Below are positions 1-13,167 of a stretch of 64,000 nucleotides of DNA, in pieces. The translations under genes and the position numbers were made by a program. Where the stretch lies: NCBI GenBank assembly GCA_047967505.1, contig CM106538.1; one strand, written 5' to 3'. The notes beneath the pieces were generated by a model. The model was not told the DNA's origin. It searched no databases and was given only the letters and a program-made list of their open reading frames with translations. Source of the stretch: Dipteris shenzhenensis. Lineage: Eukaryota > Polypodiophyta > Polypodiopsida > Gleicheniales. The first letter of the stretch is position 1. Each line of letters starts with the position of its first letter.

Positions 1-3000
1 ATCGACCATGCAAAGCATATCGGATGGTGACGATACTTTGCACGCACCTCAACCTATTTGAAACGGAATCGCGTGCAAAGTGAAGCCTCCATCCGATAAG
101 TACTTGTTTGAATAACACACCTAGGACCATGTTTTTTATGGTTGTGCATGACACTAAGGCAAAAACGGTGTTTTATGCTTGATCGACAATGCAAAGCATA
201 TTCGATGGGTACAATACTTTGCACACACCTTTAACTAGGTGGAATTGACTTATATGCAAAGTGGCATGCCCATCCCATAAGTACTTGATCGGATAACATA
301 CCTAGCAGTGTGTTGTTTTACGGATGTGCATGACACTAGATCAAAAATAGTATTTAATGCTCGATCGACCATGAAGGATATCCGATGGGCACAATACTTT
401 TCCTATGCCTCAAACCAGGTGGTATTGAAATGTTCTCAAAGAGGCACACCCATCCGATAAGTACTTGGTCATATAATATACCTAAGGGCGTGTTTTATTA
501 TAGATGTGCATATCACTACGATAAAAATGGTGGATAATGCTTGATCGGCCATGCAATGCATATCCTATGGTCACAAAACTTTGCATGAACCTCAAACTAG
601 TTGAACTAGACTTGCATGCAAAGTGGAGCACCCATCTGAGAAGTACCTGATCGAATAACATACCTAGCAGTGTGTTTTTTTACGGATGTGCATGACACTA
701 AGGCAAAAACGGTGTTTTATGCTTGATCGACAATTTAAAGCATATCCGATGGACACAATACTTTGCACACACCTTCAACTAGGTGGAATTGACTTACATG
801 CAAAGTGGCATTCCCAATCGCATAAGTACTTGATCAGATAACACACCTAGCAGCGTGTTTTTTTACGGATGTGCATGACACTAAGGCAAAAATGGTATTT
901 AATGCTCGATCGACCATGCAAAGCATATCCGATGGGCACAATACTTTTCCTACACCTTAACCTAGGTAGTATTGAAATGTTCTCAAAGAGGCATACCCAT
1001 CCGATAAGTACTTGGTCGGATAACATACCTAAGGGCGTGTTTTTTTGCGGATGTGCATATCACTACCGGAAAAACGTTGTATAATGCGTGATCGACCATG
1101 CAAAGCATATCCGATACAATAATTTGCATGCACCTCAACCTAGTTGAAATGGACTTGCATGCAAAGTAAAGCCCCATCCTATAAGTACTTGTTTGAATAA
1201 CACACCTAGGACCATGTTTTTTTATAGTTGTGCATGACACTAAGGCAAAAACAATGTTTTATGCTTGATCAACAATGCAAAGTATATCCGATGGGCACAA
1301 TAATTTGCACACACCTTAAATTAGGTGGAATTGAATTACATGCAAAGTGGAATTCCCATCGCATAAGTACTTGATCGGATAACACACCTAGCAGCGTATT
1401 TTTTTATGGATGTGCATGACACTAAGGCAAAAATGGTATTTAATGCTCGATCGGCCATGCAAGGGATATCCAATGGGCACAATAATTTTCCTACACCTCA
1501 ACCTAGGTGGTATTGAAATGTTCTCAAAGAGGCACACCCATCCGATAAGTACTTGGTCAGATAACATACCTAAAGGCATTTTTTTGCAGATGTGCATATC
1601 ACTATTGGAAAAATGGTGGATAATGCCTGATCGACCATGCAAAGCATATCCGATGGTGACAATACTTTGCATGCACATCAACCTAGCTGAATTAGACTTG
1701 TGTGCAATGTGGAGCCCCCATCCGATAAGTACTTGTTTGAATAACACACCTAGGACCGTGTTTTTTTATGGTTGTGCATGACACTAAGGCAAAAATGGTG
1801 TTTTATGCTTGATCGACAATGCAAAGCATATGCGATGGGAACAATACTTTGCACACACATTAAACTAGGTGGAATTGACTTACATGCAAAGTGGCATTCC
1901 CATCGCATAAGTACTTGATCGGATAACACACCTAGCAGCGTTTTTTTTAATGGATGTGCATGACACTAAGGCAAAAATGGTATTTAATGCTCGATCGACC
2001 AAGCAAAGCATATATGATGGGCACAATACTTTTCCTACACCTTAACCTAGGTGGTATTGAAATGTTCTCAAAGAGGCAAACCAGTCCGATAAGTACTTGG
2101 TCAGATAACATACCTAAGGGCATGTTTTTTTGCGGATGTGCATATCACTATAGGAATAACATTGTATAATGCATGATCGACCATGCAAAGCATATCTGAT
2201 GGTGACAATACTTTGCACGCACCTCAATCTAGTTGAAAGGGACTTGCGTGCAAACTGGAGCCCCCATCCGATAAGGACTTGTTTGAATAACACACCCAGG
2301 ACCGTGTTTTTTTATGGTTGTGCATGACACTAAGGCAAAAACGGTGTTTTATGCTTGATCGACAATGCAAAGCATATCCGATGGGCACAATACTTTGCAC
2401 ACACCTAAAACTAGATGGAATTAACTTACATGCAAAGTGGCATGCCCATCGCATAAGTACTCAAGTGATCGGATAACACACCTAGCAGCGTGTTTTTTTC
2501 GGATGTGCATGACACCAAGGCAAAAATGGTATTTAACGCTCGATCGACCATGCAAAGCATATCTGATGGGCACAATACTATTCCTATGCCTCAACCTAGG
2601 TGGTATTGAAATGTTCTCAAACAAGCACACCCATCCGATAATTACTTGGTCAGATAACATACCTAAGGCTGTGTTTTTTTGCGGATGTGCATATCACTAC
2701 CGGAAAAACGGTGTATAATGCGTGATCGGCAATGCAAAGCATATCCGATGGTGACAATACTTTGCATGAACTTCAAACTAGTTGAAACCGACTTGTGTGC
2801 AAAGTGGAGTCCCCATATGAGAAGTACTTGTTTGAATAACACACCTAGGACATGTTTTCTTATGGTTGTGCATGACACTAAGGCAAAAACGGTGTTTTAT
2901 GCTTGATCGACAATACAAAGCATATTCGATGGGCACAATACTTTGCATACACCTTCAACTAGGTGGAATTGACTTACATGCAAAGTGGCACATCCATCCC

Positions 3001-4130
3001 ATAAGTACTTGATCGGATAACATACCTAGTAGCGTGTTTTTTTACGGATGTGCATGACACTAGAGCAAAAATAGTATTTAATGCTCGATTGACCATGTAA
3101 AGGATATCTGATGGGCACAATAATTTTCCCACGGCTCAACCTAGGTAGTATTGAAATGTTCTCAAAGAGGCACACCCATCTGATAAGTACTTGGTCAGAT
3201 AACATACCTAAGGGTGTGTTTTTTTGTGGATGTGCATATCACTACGGGAAAAACAGTGGATAATGCGTGATCGACCATGCAAAGCATATCCGATGGTCAC
3301 AATACTTTGCACGCACCTGAACCTAGTTAAAACAGACTTGTGTGCAAAGTGGAGCGCCCATCCCATAAGTACTCGATCGAAGAACATACCTAGCAAGTGG
3401 AGCCCCCATCTGAGAAGTACTTGTTTGAATAACATACCTAGGACCGTGTTTTTTTATGGTTGTGCATGACACTAAGGCAAAAACAGTGTTTTATGCTTGA
3501 TCGACAATGCAAAGCATATCCGATGGGTACAATACTTTGCAAACAACTTAAACTAGGTGGAATTGACTTACATGCAAAGTGGCGTGCCCATCCCATAAGT
3601 ACTTGATCAGATAACATAACTAGCAGGGTGTTTTTTTCTCGTTTTTTTACAGATGTGCATGAAACTAAGGCAAAAATGGTATTTAATGCTCGATTGACCA
3701 TGCAAAGCATATCCGATGGGCACAATACTTTGCTATGCCTCAACCGCAGTGGTATTGACTTGTTTTCAAAGAGGCACACCCATCCGATAAGTACTTGGTC
3801 AGATAACACACCTAAGGGCGTGTTTTTTTACAGATGTGCATATCATTAGGGAGAAAACAGTGTATAATGCGTGATCGACCATGCAAAGCATATCTGACTT
3901 GCATTCAAAGTGAAGCCCCCATCTGATAAGTACTTGTTTGAATAACACACCTAGGACCATGTTTTTTATGGTTGTATATGACACTGAGGCACAAATGGTG
4001 TTTAATGCATGATATACCATGCAAAGCATAGACGATGGGCACAATACTTTGCACACACCTCAACGTAGGTGTTATTGAGTTGCATGCAAAGTGGCATGTC
4101 CATCTGATGAGTACTTGATCGGATAACTTC
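1..4130. repeat. Satellite array 1: ~182 bp monomers in a trimeric higher-order unit
   Basis: About 22 head-to-tail monomers. The recurring anchor ATAAGTACTTG appears near 98, 276, 456, 638, 821, 1001, 1183, 1365, 1547, 1722, 1907, 2090, 2268 and so on, a period of about 182 bp. The sequence after the anchor sorts monomers into three types: A (GTTTGAATAACAC, then CCTAGGACC), B (GATCGGATAACAC, then CCTAGCAGC) and C (GGTCAGATAACAT, then CCTAAGGGC). They follow in the order A-B-C, giving a higher-order unit of about 545 bp. Near 3368-3413 there is a hybrid or partial monomer. The array runs off the left window edge. Monomer size fits nucleosome-length plant satellites; centromeric identity is inference. 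Open frames on both strands here are by-products of the repeat. Confidence 0.95.
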
Positions 4131-4189
4131 TCCCACCAATAAATAAAGTATTAATTAAAAATTATAATAAATGAGTAGATTTTGTTCCA

Positions 4190-7100
4190 GGTATGGATGT
4201 GATTTTATGTAGCAAAAAAGAAGTAGTTGCATTTGCTACAATCCATGATCGTGATCCCAATTCAGTTTGCCACTTTTGAAGACTTGGCGAAGATAAGGTG
4301 GCAGTTACTGTATCAAAGATTCTTAGCGCACATGTTGAGCTAAAGTATAAATGTGGAGATATGGAAACACTTGGAGATGTTATGCCCTACAATACATCCA
4401 ACAAATCATTTATAGCATGGGACAAAGATGAGACTTATGCAACAGACATTATCAAGAATACAAAGTGCACCACCTTGGATTTTACTATAGGGGACATTTT
4501 ACAAATGAGATCATTTGCAAATAAGACTGTAGCAGAAGGTGAAGTATTGGGATTTGAATAAGTGGAGCAATGGTCATTTGCACAGATGAGATTCTAAAAG
4601 TCACTCATGATGGTATGGTTGATAACATAACATCCTTATGTGATCCCTACTATGAGGTAGGCAAGAATATGAGATGGAGCATGCAATTTTTAAACATGAG
4701 AAAGAGGCACGTGGTTTTCAATGATAAAGACAAGGTATACTACAATATCAAAGGACCTAAAAAGCGTGCCCATGTGCCAGGCTCTATCACTTCAAATGTG
4801 GATGATTTCAATGTACTCAATTATAGAAGTGACATCTTATCTGGAGTGGATGAGTTCATTGGTTCCAAGAAACAAAATGATTTTAGAAGCGAAGCCTTAT
4901 TTGGGGTGGATGAATTCTTGCACAGTGAGAAGGGCAAAGGTTTCAATGGCAATGTCTTGTCAAGTGTGGATGAGTTCATGCATATTAACAAATCTGGTGT
5001 CAATCAAGCTTGTGGATTTGTGAAAGTCATGCAAGATGTCCCAATGAGCGATGTTCTCTCAGGAGTGGAAGAGTTTCAAGGTTCTCAATACTCTCGTAGA
5101 ATATTGAATTCATTGAATGGTCCTAAGAGTATGTTAAAAATGAGGATGAGATCAAAGAGGATTATTCAATATTTAACTTTGATTGTGATATGGCCAAGGA
5201 TGCAACGGCCAATCATGGATGCTTGGTTACAAACAAATGTGAGGAGAAGAAGTGCATAAATACAGATAACAATGTGCATGAGGAACGAAAACGGTCATAC
5301 ACATGCATGAAGAGAAAGCGAATCTAGGCAGATCCACAAAAGCAACCAAAGAGGAAGAGAGTAATGAAGGAGGAGAACATGTTAAATGCATTGGGATACC
5401 TATGTTGCAAGCGAAGATGTATGCGCTTCATTGATCTTGCAGACATCAGGGAATGTAGAGGACACGTGTGGCAAAGAAGAGGAAGCGAAAATGAATACCT
5501 CCTCACAAGTCTCTCTTGCTTTCTTCAGAATGGCAATAAAAGGCTAAGTTCAAGACAAAAGGTAAAACCTCTCGTAAATGGAAAAAAGATTTGCAATAAG
5601 GCATATCGCAATATTACTGGATTATCCCATGGTACATATTGGGATTTAGTCACCAAGGCAAAGGGCGGCAACAAATTTAGCATTCACGGTAACAGAGGAA
5701 GGTCCAAATCAAGAGTCTCAACTGTCAGGGCAGTAGCAATTTTGCAAGACTTCATACATGAAAATGCTTTAACTCAACCCTAGATATCTACCAAACTCCC
5801 TAACGGTGACGCGATCACTGAAATGCACCTTCCAATGGGCTTGACAAAGCTCGAAGTATTTGACTCTATTGTAGAAAAGCAAAGGCAAAGAGGGGACGCC
5901 GTAGCTTCTTCTCATACTTTGTATACTCTTTGGAAGAAGAACTTTGGATATGCTAAAATCCCAAGGAGGCAAAAATTGTAAAAAAAAACCGAAAATCTGA
6001 TCATGACCTTATTCGACATTCCAGACAAAAATATGCATTTTGGAAGGAGCAAGCTATTTTGCATCCTGATGACTACATGTGCCTTATTGTAGATGGCATG
6101 GATCAGAATACAACAACATTGCCTCGTTTTGTTGCCACTCCACCTAAATTACAAGGAAAGCACTTTCTAAAGACACATCTATGTGGAGTGTTAGTGCATG
6201 GAATTAAGTTCTTTGCAGATATATGGATTGATTCCTTGCATCGACATGATAGCAATAAAGTTGTAACATCTATTATGAAGGCAATTCACAATGTACATGC
6301 AGAAAAAGGTCCCCTACCACCGACTTTGAGAATACAAGCTGATAATTGCTGGCGAGAAAATAAGAATGTACTCATGTTTGCATTTTGCTCCATGCTAGTT
6401 GCTCATCGAATCTTCAATGAGGTCGAATGTGGATTTTTGTATGTTGGGCATACACATGAGGATATCGATCAGGTTTTTAGCACAGTCTCAAGAGAGCTTA
6501 AATGCAAGGATGTGGAGACAATAGATGACTTGGTAAGAAGATGTGGCAGGCAAGTTGGTGGTCGTAAGGAAAGTACAGTATGTGAGAGGCTCGAAAGAAT
6601 GTATGATTGGAAGAGCTTCATTCTACCTTTCATACAAACGGGTGGTGATGCATTGACAGGTCATACCAATCCACACTACTTTCAATTTTTTTTAAAAGAT
6701 GAAAAACCCATAATGCAATGGCAATAGTATTCTCATGATACAAAACCTATACAAGAATTCAATGAGAGGTCTAAATGTGAAATAGAAGGATTAAAAGCAT
6801 TTATTACATACAAAGAGGAAATGCTGGATGGAGATATCCTGATTCGAATCCTATTTGGAGAGAACACACTACCACTGTAATTAACAAGACACGAAATTTA
6901 ATAAAGGACCTTGAGAGAATGCAACGCTCAAAGGATGTCAAGGAAGAATGCAATATGTTTTGGCCAAATGTTCATAACGATTTGCGCCCAGCTCCAGTCT
7001 TTGAAAATGAATTTGTATCATTACTCCCACGTCCATATTGTGATCGAAGAAGAGAGAGTTTATGCCACAAGTAGATATAGAGGTCGATTGTTTTGTTGTG

Positions 7101-7491
7101 GTTCGACCATCAGATGATGAATATGAGAATCTGAAGTTTTGGGTTGCAAAAGTAGTTGATGTGCAAAGAGATGACCAAGGGAGAGCTACAACATTTACAG
7201 CGGTATGGTATGAACCAAAGGGCAGGAAGGAGAATATGGATAACAACACATTGTATACTAATTGTATAATGAAGGAGTGGGTCCCAAATGATGAAGCGGT
7301 CTCACAAGTTTTGATGGAGACAATCATAGTGTCGGCATTCAAGGGCAAAGAAATCAAAGAAGCGCATGGGATATGAGGTAGAAGGAAAAATAAAAATACC
7401 ACAGCAAAGTATTTTGCATATACACAAATTTTTAAGGATGCTCGCCATGGAGGAAGAAGAAGGAGACAGTGCAAATGAAGAATGTCCATGA
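4190..7491 (+). pseudogene. DUF7869-like protein pseudogene, copy 1
   Basis: Aligns through its length with the genes at 31643-35393 and 58901-62347, but is the most damaged. The first ~80 bp present in the other copies are missing. It has an in-frame TAA at 4559 where both other copies have CAA. One-base losses occur near 4590 and 5150, and there is a TAG at 5325 and one near 5781. About 70 bp are deleted near 5979, removing the CxxC segment. A TAG lies at 6725 (CAG in copy 3), 69 bp are deleted near 6749, and more frameshifts follow near 7040 and 7334. Surviving landmarks are a VDGMDQ motif near 6090, an ADNCWRENKN motif near 6340, a GHTHEDIDQ motif near 6450, and a C-terminal FWVAKVVDV stretch near 7140. 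No function can remain. Family assignment is from memory of conserved motifs. Confidence 0.85.
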
Positions 7492-7604
7492 TTAAAGCTT
7501 TGTATTGAAGTCCATTGATGGAGTTTATTTGGGTACTAGGCAAGAAGCCAATTGACAATTATAATCAGAGTCATCACCTCCTATGTCAAATGAGAGTCAA
7601 AATA

Positions 7605-7850
7605 TGCACTGGATGTCACCCAAGGGTCAAGGCTTGGCAAGACAATAGGGAGTTAATGCAGATGGCACCTGGCAAGGGACTGTCACATTGAGCAATAAGA
7701 CAATGGGGAGTCAATGCACCCAAGGGGCAAGGCTTTTGGCAAGACAAGTGGGAGTTAATGCAGATGGCACCTGGCAAGGGACTATCGTGACATTGAGCAA
7801 TAAGACAATGGGGAGTCAAATTATGCAGATGGCACGAATTGAGGCTCTTT
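7605..7850. repeat. ~100 bp minisatellite in the tail of copy 1
   Basis: Two and a fraction units containing AAGGCTTGGCAAGAC, GCAGATGGCACCTGGCAAGG and GAGCAATAAGACAATGGGG. The matching tail of copy 3 (62466-62870) has four units, so unit number changed after the two copies separated. The tail of copy 2 lacks it. It sits just 3' of the pseudogene's stop and is not coding. Confidence 0.8.
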
Positions 7851-8478
7851 AAGAGCAACAATTTAAATTGTAAACATTTGTTCAATCTATATCATTTTAT
7901 ACAAAGACTCCAGCTGAGAGCAACGTCTCTCAATGTAAACATATAATGATAGCTATAATTGCTATTTAATTCTTTGGTTCAATACAAAACTTGGGCCTTA
8001 TGGCATCATGTCTTTTTTCTATTTATTAAAAGTTTTAAAAATTTTGTGTATATTGCGAGTGACAATGTTATTTACATGAAATATTTAAGTCTCCTTTCAT
8101 GGATTTATAAATTTATCACGTCAAGGAAAAATATTGAAAATAGTTAGATTAACAAATAAATTAGGTATAGCTAGAATTTCTAAAATAGGATTATTTCAAA
8201 TTCTTGCATGTTGGTGCAAAAGTATAGTTTGAAAAAACAAGATTTTTATGTGAATATGATAGTGCCACAAAGTGAACTTTTGATTTGGGAAGAATATTTT
8301 CAGAAAGTAAAATTTTGATTTGGGAAGGATATTTTCACAAAGTAAACTTTTCAGTTGGGAAGGATTTTTGGGCTTCATCCAAAAACAACAGAAAAAGTCA
8401 AAAATTAATGAAATAGGTGTTGTAAAGTAATATTCGAATCAACGTGCCTACGAGAGAGAAGCCTACCTGATCTTGTGC

Positions 8479-8607
8479 CTACATTACCGTCTCGAGCTCG
8501 TTGATGTAGAGGCCAAACAAGATAGGTGATAATGGGCACCCTTGTTTGACCCCAATAGTGCTCATGATCTCATTTGTCCATCCAAATCTCGTCTGTCCGG
8601 ACTCCGC

Positions 8608-8609
<2 letters not shown>
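8479..8609 (-). mobile_element. LINE (non-LTR) reverse transcriptase fragment
   Basis: Read on the minus strand, this encodes about 35 residues including WTNEI, GVKQGCPLSP and LFGLYINELE. These match the reverse-transcriptase block just before the catalytic YADD motif in plant non-LTR retrotransposons. Frame is open from the microsatellite boundary to a stop at 8479. No YADD motif, endonuclease or poly(A) tail is present, so this is a small scrap. Its upstream end is cut exactly by an (AG)n tract. Confidence 0.8.
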
Positions 8610-8701
<92 letters not shown>

Positions 8702-8723
8702 ATGAGCATGAGCATGAGCATGC
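8610..8723. repeat. (AG)n microsatellite with (CATGAG)n tail
   Basis: About 45 uninterrupted AG dinucleotides (8610-8700), followed by three CATGAG hexamers and a CATGCACA run. The tract abuts the LINE scrap. Serine/leucine-rich or arginine/glutamate-rich frames across it are artefacts of the dinucleotide. Confidence 0.95.
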
Positions 8724-10558
8724 ACACATCTACTACCTATATGTATGCGCATGAAATAAATAAATCAATAAGTATATAAAAGATCTAGCATTGACCTTTG
8801 AAATTAGTTGTAGGTGTGTCAGTATATAAACTAGCTTTTGTTTACATTGAGGATCTTTTGGTTTTGATTTGAATTCCTTGATGAGGGCCACACCCTGATG
8901 ATATACTACCCATTTTCCATCCTCCTAGCAGCCTTGACCTTGGGTAATTCCATTGCCTTTTGGTTCAGTTGAGCTCATGTCAATTCTTCGGTTACCCATA
9001 TCTTGACTACCCCTATCAGCTTGTGAGATTGGCATAGAAGCTTGATTCATATATCTAGTATGTTAAATGTGATTATGGCATGCCCTCTAGAATCATGATT
9101 ATTAGTTGTGGGAGCTATCCCATCTTCATCTTCTTTCGGTCCATCAATGCTAGGGGTGGCTGCTTTGATGTGTTCTAGAGTCTCCTTGTATTTATCCTCA
9201 TCATTGAACACATTGCATTTTCTTCATGCTCCTTGATTCTAGCCTGAATTGTGATTTTATTCATGTTTCTGCTCTTGGGGGCCAATGATGCACCAGCGGT
9301 TAAGGCCCCCTTGGTGGTATGTCCTTGCATAGGGAGAGGGTGTTGAGGTAGCAATTGTAGAGTATAGGGTTTGTCGAGGTTGCAAGAGAAGAAAGGGATT
9401 TTGAGGAGTATTTCTGCTCCATATTGGCCATGGTATGAGTGGAATGAGCAAACTTAGCAAGTCCACCTCGGGCTTGTGATAGCTATCTTTAATGATGTCA
9501 TGATTTGTTTAGGGTTCAATAGTGTAGCAAGTGTGGTGCATGCATGTTTCAGTTCATGAGGATGAACACTAGTTGTGGCCTCACCAATAATGTGGCATAT
9601 GAGATGGATGCATGTTTCAGTGCATAAGGATGCACACTAATAGTGGCCTCACCGATAATTTGGTGGTGGGTGTTTTGCATGCAGCTTTGTTGGAAATACC
9701 TGGATTTTTAATCAAAAGTCATCGATCATCTCCGCTTATTTTTTTGCAATTGAAACACACATGTGGCTCTTTTACAAAGGATTGCACAGTTCTGTAGAAG
9801 ATTGTAGATCAAGTGAGGTCTGCAGACATGAGGTTGATTCGTGTTTAAAAAATTCCATATGTGCAGGTAATTTTATAATGTTTGGTACATTTCAACCATT
9901 GTGGCATGTTTGCAGATGCTAAGCAAGGAGTCTGTCTTAATAGCAGTGACAAAGTGCTCAATGTTGGACAAGTGTAAACTGCATGCAGCTTTAAGGTTGG
10001 CTGTTTTTGCCAGTCATACAGAAGCTGAACTTTTGTCTACTACAACATCATTAAAAAAAATAGAAGCATCAATTTTTGAGTCAAAGTGCAATGGTCATTA
10101 TGAGTTCATCAAGTGATTTCATGTGTTCTCTCTGTATAAAGAGGTCAAACTTGCAAACAAGTTCAGTCGATGAAGTGTTTTTTGGGATGGATGAGATGTT
10201 AGTCAGTGATTCTTTCGACTATAGTCCGAAGGGGTGCCATATATGTTATCTCAAAGAAACGGAGCAGCTTAATTATCAAATCTCATGTGAAAAATTCTCC
10301 CATATTTCAAGCTGTCTACGAGTCTTTTTTTTTTTGCCCTCTAGATTTTTGGTAGCTTGATAAGAATTAACAAAGGATCACTTCTTATTCTAGTTCGTAT
10401 TATGGCTATTATCTGCAGTGTTGCAGATCCACAATTTGTCATACTAAACAGGTACATATATAGGAAAAGGCTCGTTTGGAGCCTTGTTCGATGTGCACCA
10501 GTTGTGCAAAACTAGATTTACACTAGAGTATAGGTGTCTAGTAGTGCATTAACCAAAA
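8724..10558. other. No recognisable gene; one short tandem duplication
   Basis: I see no conserved protein motif. Near 9536-9668 a ~72 bp segment is duplicated: GCATGCATGTTTCAG and GTGGCCTCACC each occur twice. A short open frame at 9901-10116 and an overlapping one at 10076-10360 contain the words SVDEVFFGMDEM, which faintly recall the acidic repeats of the DUF7869-like genes, but the match is too weak to use. Confidence 0.5.
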
Positions 10559-12884
10559 AAGTTAATTCGAAACAATGAAGTACTGAGGTATACTCATTAC
10601 AGTAGAGGTGGGACTCGGGAGAGCTCCATCCCAAGCCTCCACAGAAAACCTCCAAAATCCCGACACAACAAAGGGGAGAAAAAATTCCCAAATTTCCGCA
10701 ATCTCTCAAAACCCTGTTCATGAGGTGGGAGATGAAGGTCGATCCCAATCCTCACTACTGGTTAATGAAAAACCCAAAAAGGCCTGCTCCTTAAAGATAT
10801 AAGCTATAGCAAAGGAGCATGATGACTTACCGGCATAGTAGGAGGGTGACATTTCACTTTGAGTGTGACGTGCTAGAAACAACTTCAAGAGTGAAAATTT
10901 CTCTAGCATGTAATACACACACCTAATTATCTTGAGGGAGCAACCTATGCTCAAACCATTGAAACACTTGGAGGGAGAAAAGAATGTTCCTTGGACTATC
11001 CTAGGAAAGGGGCACCATCAACCATAGAAGCACAAAGTTAATGGTGTCGTTGCCCGCAAAGGATCTTAAACTCTGGTGTCACAAATTACTCCCAAAACAG
11101 AAAAATACGATCAAAGGGCTCTCCAAATACCAATTCCAATGAGTTGATTGGAGTGCAGTGGGCCCTCAATTATTGGCTGCCCAAGGGGTTGATTGGAGAG
11201 TAGATCTGCTTCACAAAAAACGCTCATGAGCAAGGCCAAATAGAGGGAGTTCCTGCCCCTGTTCAAAAAGCTAGGGACCATTTCTATCTAGTACTGCCTT
11301 GCAAATTGTTCGCAACATATATAGCCATTGAAGCTCTATTATTTAGATAGCATATGGAGAAGCATGACTTGAATGTCATTCACTAATGTCCTTGTTGTTG
11401 GCATCCTTAACATGCACAGTCCTCCCTTGGTGAAGGACCCTTGTCAGGAATACGGAAGCCTCTGAAGCTCTTTGTAAGTCTCATAGATTGTTTCAAGGTC
11501 CATGCATTGAGCAAATCAAGGCTGTATAATTGACTATAGTTGCACAATTGATTAATTCGTTGGTCCAATAGCTGACATCTCTGTACATTGAGACACTATT
11601 TTGTTTAATATAGCGAAAACATTTCTTGATGAAGAGTAGTTCTTCCCACGATCACATTATACATGATTGTTCCTAGCCAAGGCATCACAAATTATATTTC
11701 TTTTTTTCAATATAGTCAATTCAAAACAACTAAGTACCGAGGTATACTCATTACAGCAGAGGTGGGACTCAGGAGAGCTCCATCCCAAGCCTCCACAGAA
11801 AACCTCCAAAATCCTAACACAACAGAGGGGAGAAAAAATTCCCAAATTTTCGCGATCTCTCAAAACCCTGTTCATGAGGTGGGAGACGAAGGTCAATCCC
11901 AATCCTCACTACTGGTTAATGAAAAACCCAAAAAAGCCTGCTCCTTAAAGATATAAGCTCTAGCAAAGGAGCATGATGACTTACCGGTAGAGTAGGAGGG
12001 TGACCTTTCACTTTGAGTGTGACATGCTAGAAACAACTTCAAGAGTGAAAGTTTCTCCAGCATGTAATACACACACCTAATTATCTTGAGGGAGCAACCT
12101 ATGCTCAAACCATTGAAACACTTGGAGGGAGAAAAGAATGTTCCTTGGACTATCCTAGGAAAGGGGCACCATCAACCATAGAAGCACAAAGTTAATGGTG
12201 TCATTGCTGCCCGCGAAGGATCTAAAACTTTGGTGTCACAAATTACTCCCAAAACAGAAAAATGCGATCAAAGGGCTCTCCAAATACCAATTCGAATGAG
12301 TTGATTGGAGTGCAGTGTGCCCTCGATTGTTGGCAGCCCAAGGGGCTGATTGGAGAGTAGATGTGCTTCACAAAAAATGCTCAATAGCAAGGCCGAATAG
12401 AGGGAGTTCCTACCCCTATTCGAAAATCTAGGGACCATTTCTATCTAGTACTGCCTTGCAAATTGTTCGCAACATATATAGCCATTCAAGCTCTATTATT
12501 TAGATAGCATATGGAGAAGCATGACTTGAATGTCATTTACTAATGTCCTTATTGTTGGCATCCTTAACATGCATAGTCCTCCCTTGGCCTTGTTGTGAAG
12601 AACCCTTGTCAGGAATATGGAAGCCTCTGAAGCTCTTTGTAAGTCTCGTAGATTGTTTCAAGGTCCATGCATTGAACAAATAAAGGCTCTATAATTGACT
12701 ATAGTTGCACAATTGATTAATTCGTTGGTCCAATAGTTGACATCTCTGTACATTGAGGCACTATTTTGTTTAACATACAGAAAACATTTCTTGATGAAGA
12801 GTAGTTCTTCCCACGATCACATTATACATGATTGTTCCTAGCCAAGGCATCACAAATTATATTTCTTTTTTTCAACATAGTGAA
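10559..12884. repeat. 1.15 kb tandem duplication, two copies
   Basis: Two direct copies, about 10559-11719 and 11720-12884. Copy 1 starts AAGTACTGAGGTATACTC near 10579 and copy 2 repeats it with one change near 11729. Both continue in parallel through GAGCTCCATCCCAAGCC, CCTGCTCCTTAAAGATATAA and GGGAGCAACCTATGCTC, and both end in CACAAATTATATTTC followed by a T-run. They differ by scattered substitutions and a few small indels. Short frames on both strands (for example 10518-10748 and 11657-11902, minus) are conserved only because the DNA is duplicated. I do not recognise a coding family. Confidence 0.85.
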
Positions 12885-13167
12885 ATGCTATTCAAGAAAA
12901 AGAAAGGAGCTGTACACAACATATCATTTGGGTACTAAAACGCTCATTAGAGTATGAAAGGTGCATCTTGGTCTAAGATGTCTAGACTATACTCTCTAGC
13001 CATAGGAAAGAGGAAGACAAAAAAGATGTGACAGGGACGTGAGTTTTGTAAGCAAATAAGCTATGACTAAGTTTGTAACCGGTTTGGCCATGGGGGACTG
13101 GCCTAGAGGATCAGTGAGTTCCTGAAAGCCCCTAGTGTTAACATCTAACTGGACACACTGGCTAGAC

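Larger units (their letters stand above)
4163..8435 (+). mobile_element. DUF7869-like repeat element, copy 1 (decayed)
   Basis: Extent of sequence shared with copies at 31609-36181 and 58814-63443. All three share the gene and a tail ending in two or three repeats of an AAAGTAAACTTTT-type motif. They stop matching at nearly the same base, after GTGTT, near 8435, 36181 and 63443. That shared right boundary suggests a discrete unit rather than chance duplication. I could not identify terminal inverted repeats or a target-site duplication. Satellite lies immediately to the left, as in copy 3, so copies 1 and 3 probably also share an older segmental duplication. Whether the unit transposes is inference. 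Confidence 0.6.

Noticed and set aside
1-4130. CRISPR-like regular spacing of repeats
   Set aside because: Units are whole ~182 bp satellite monomers with no unique spacers, in a plant nuclear context.
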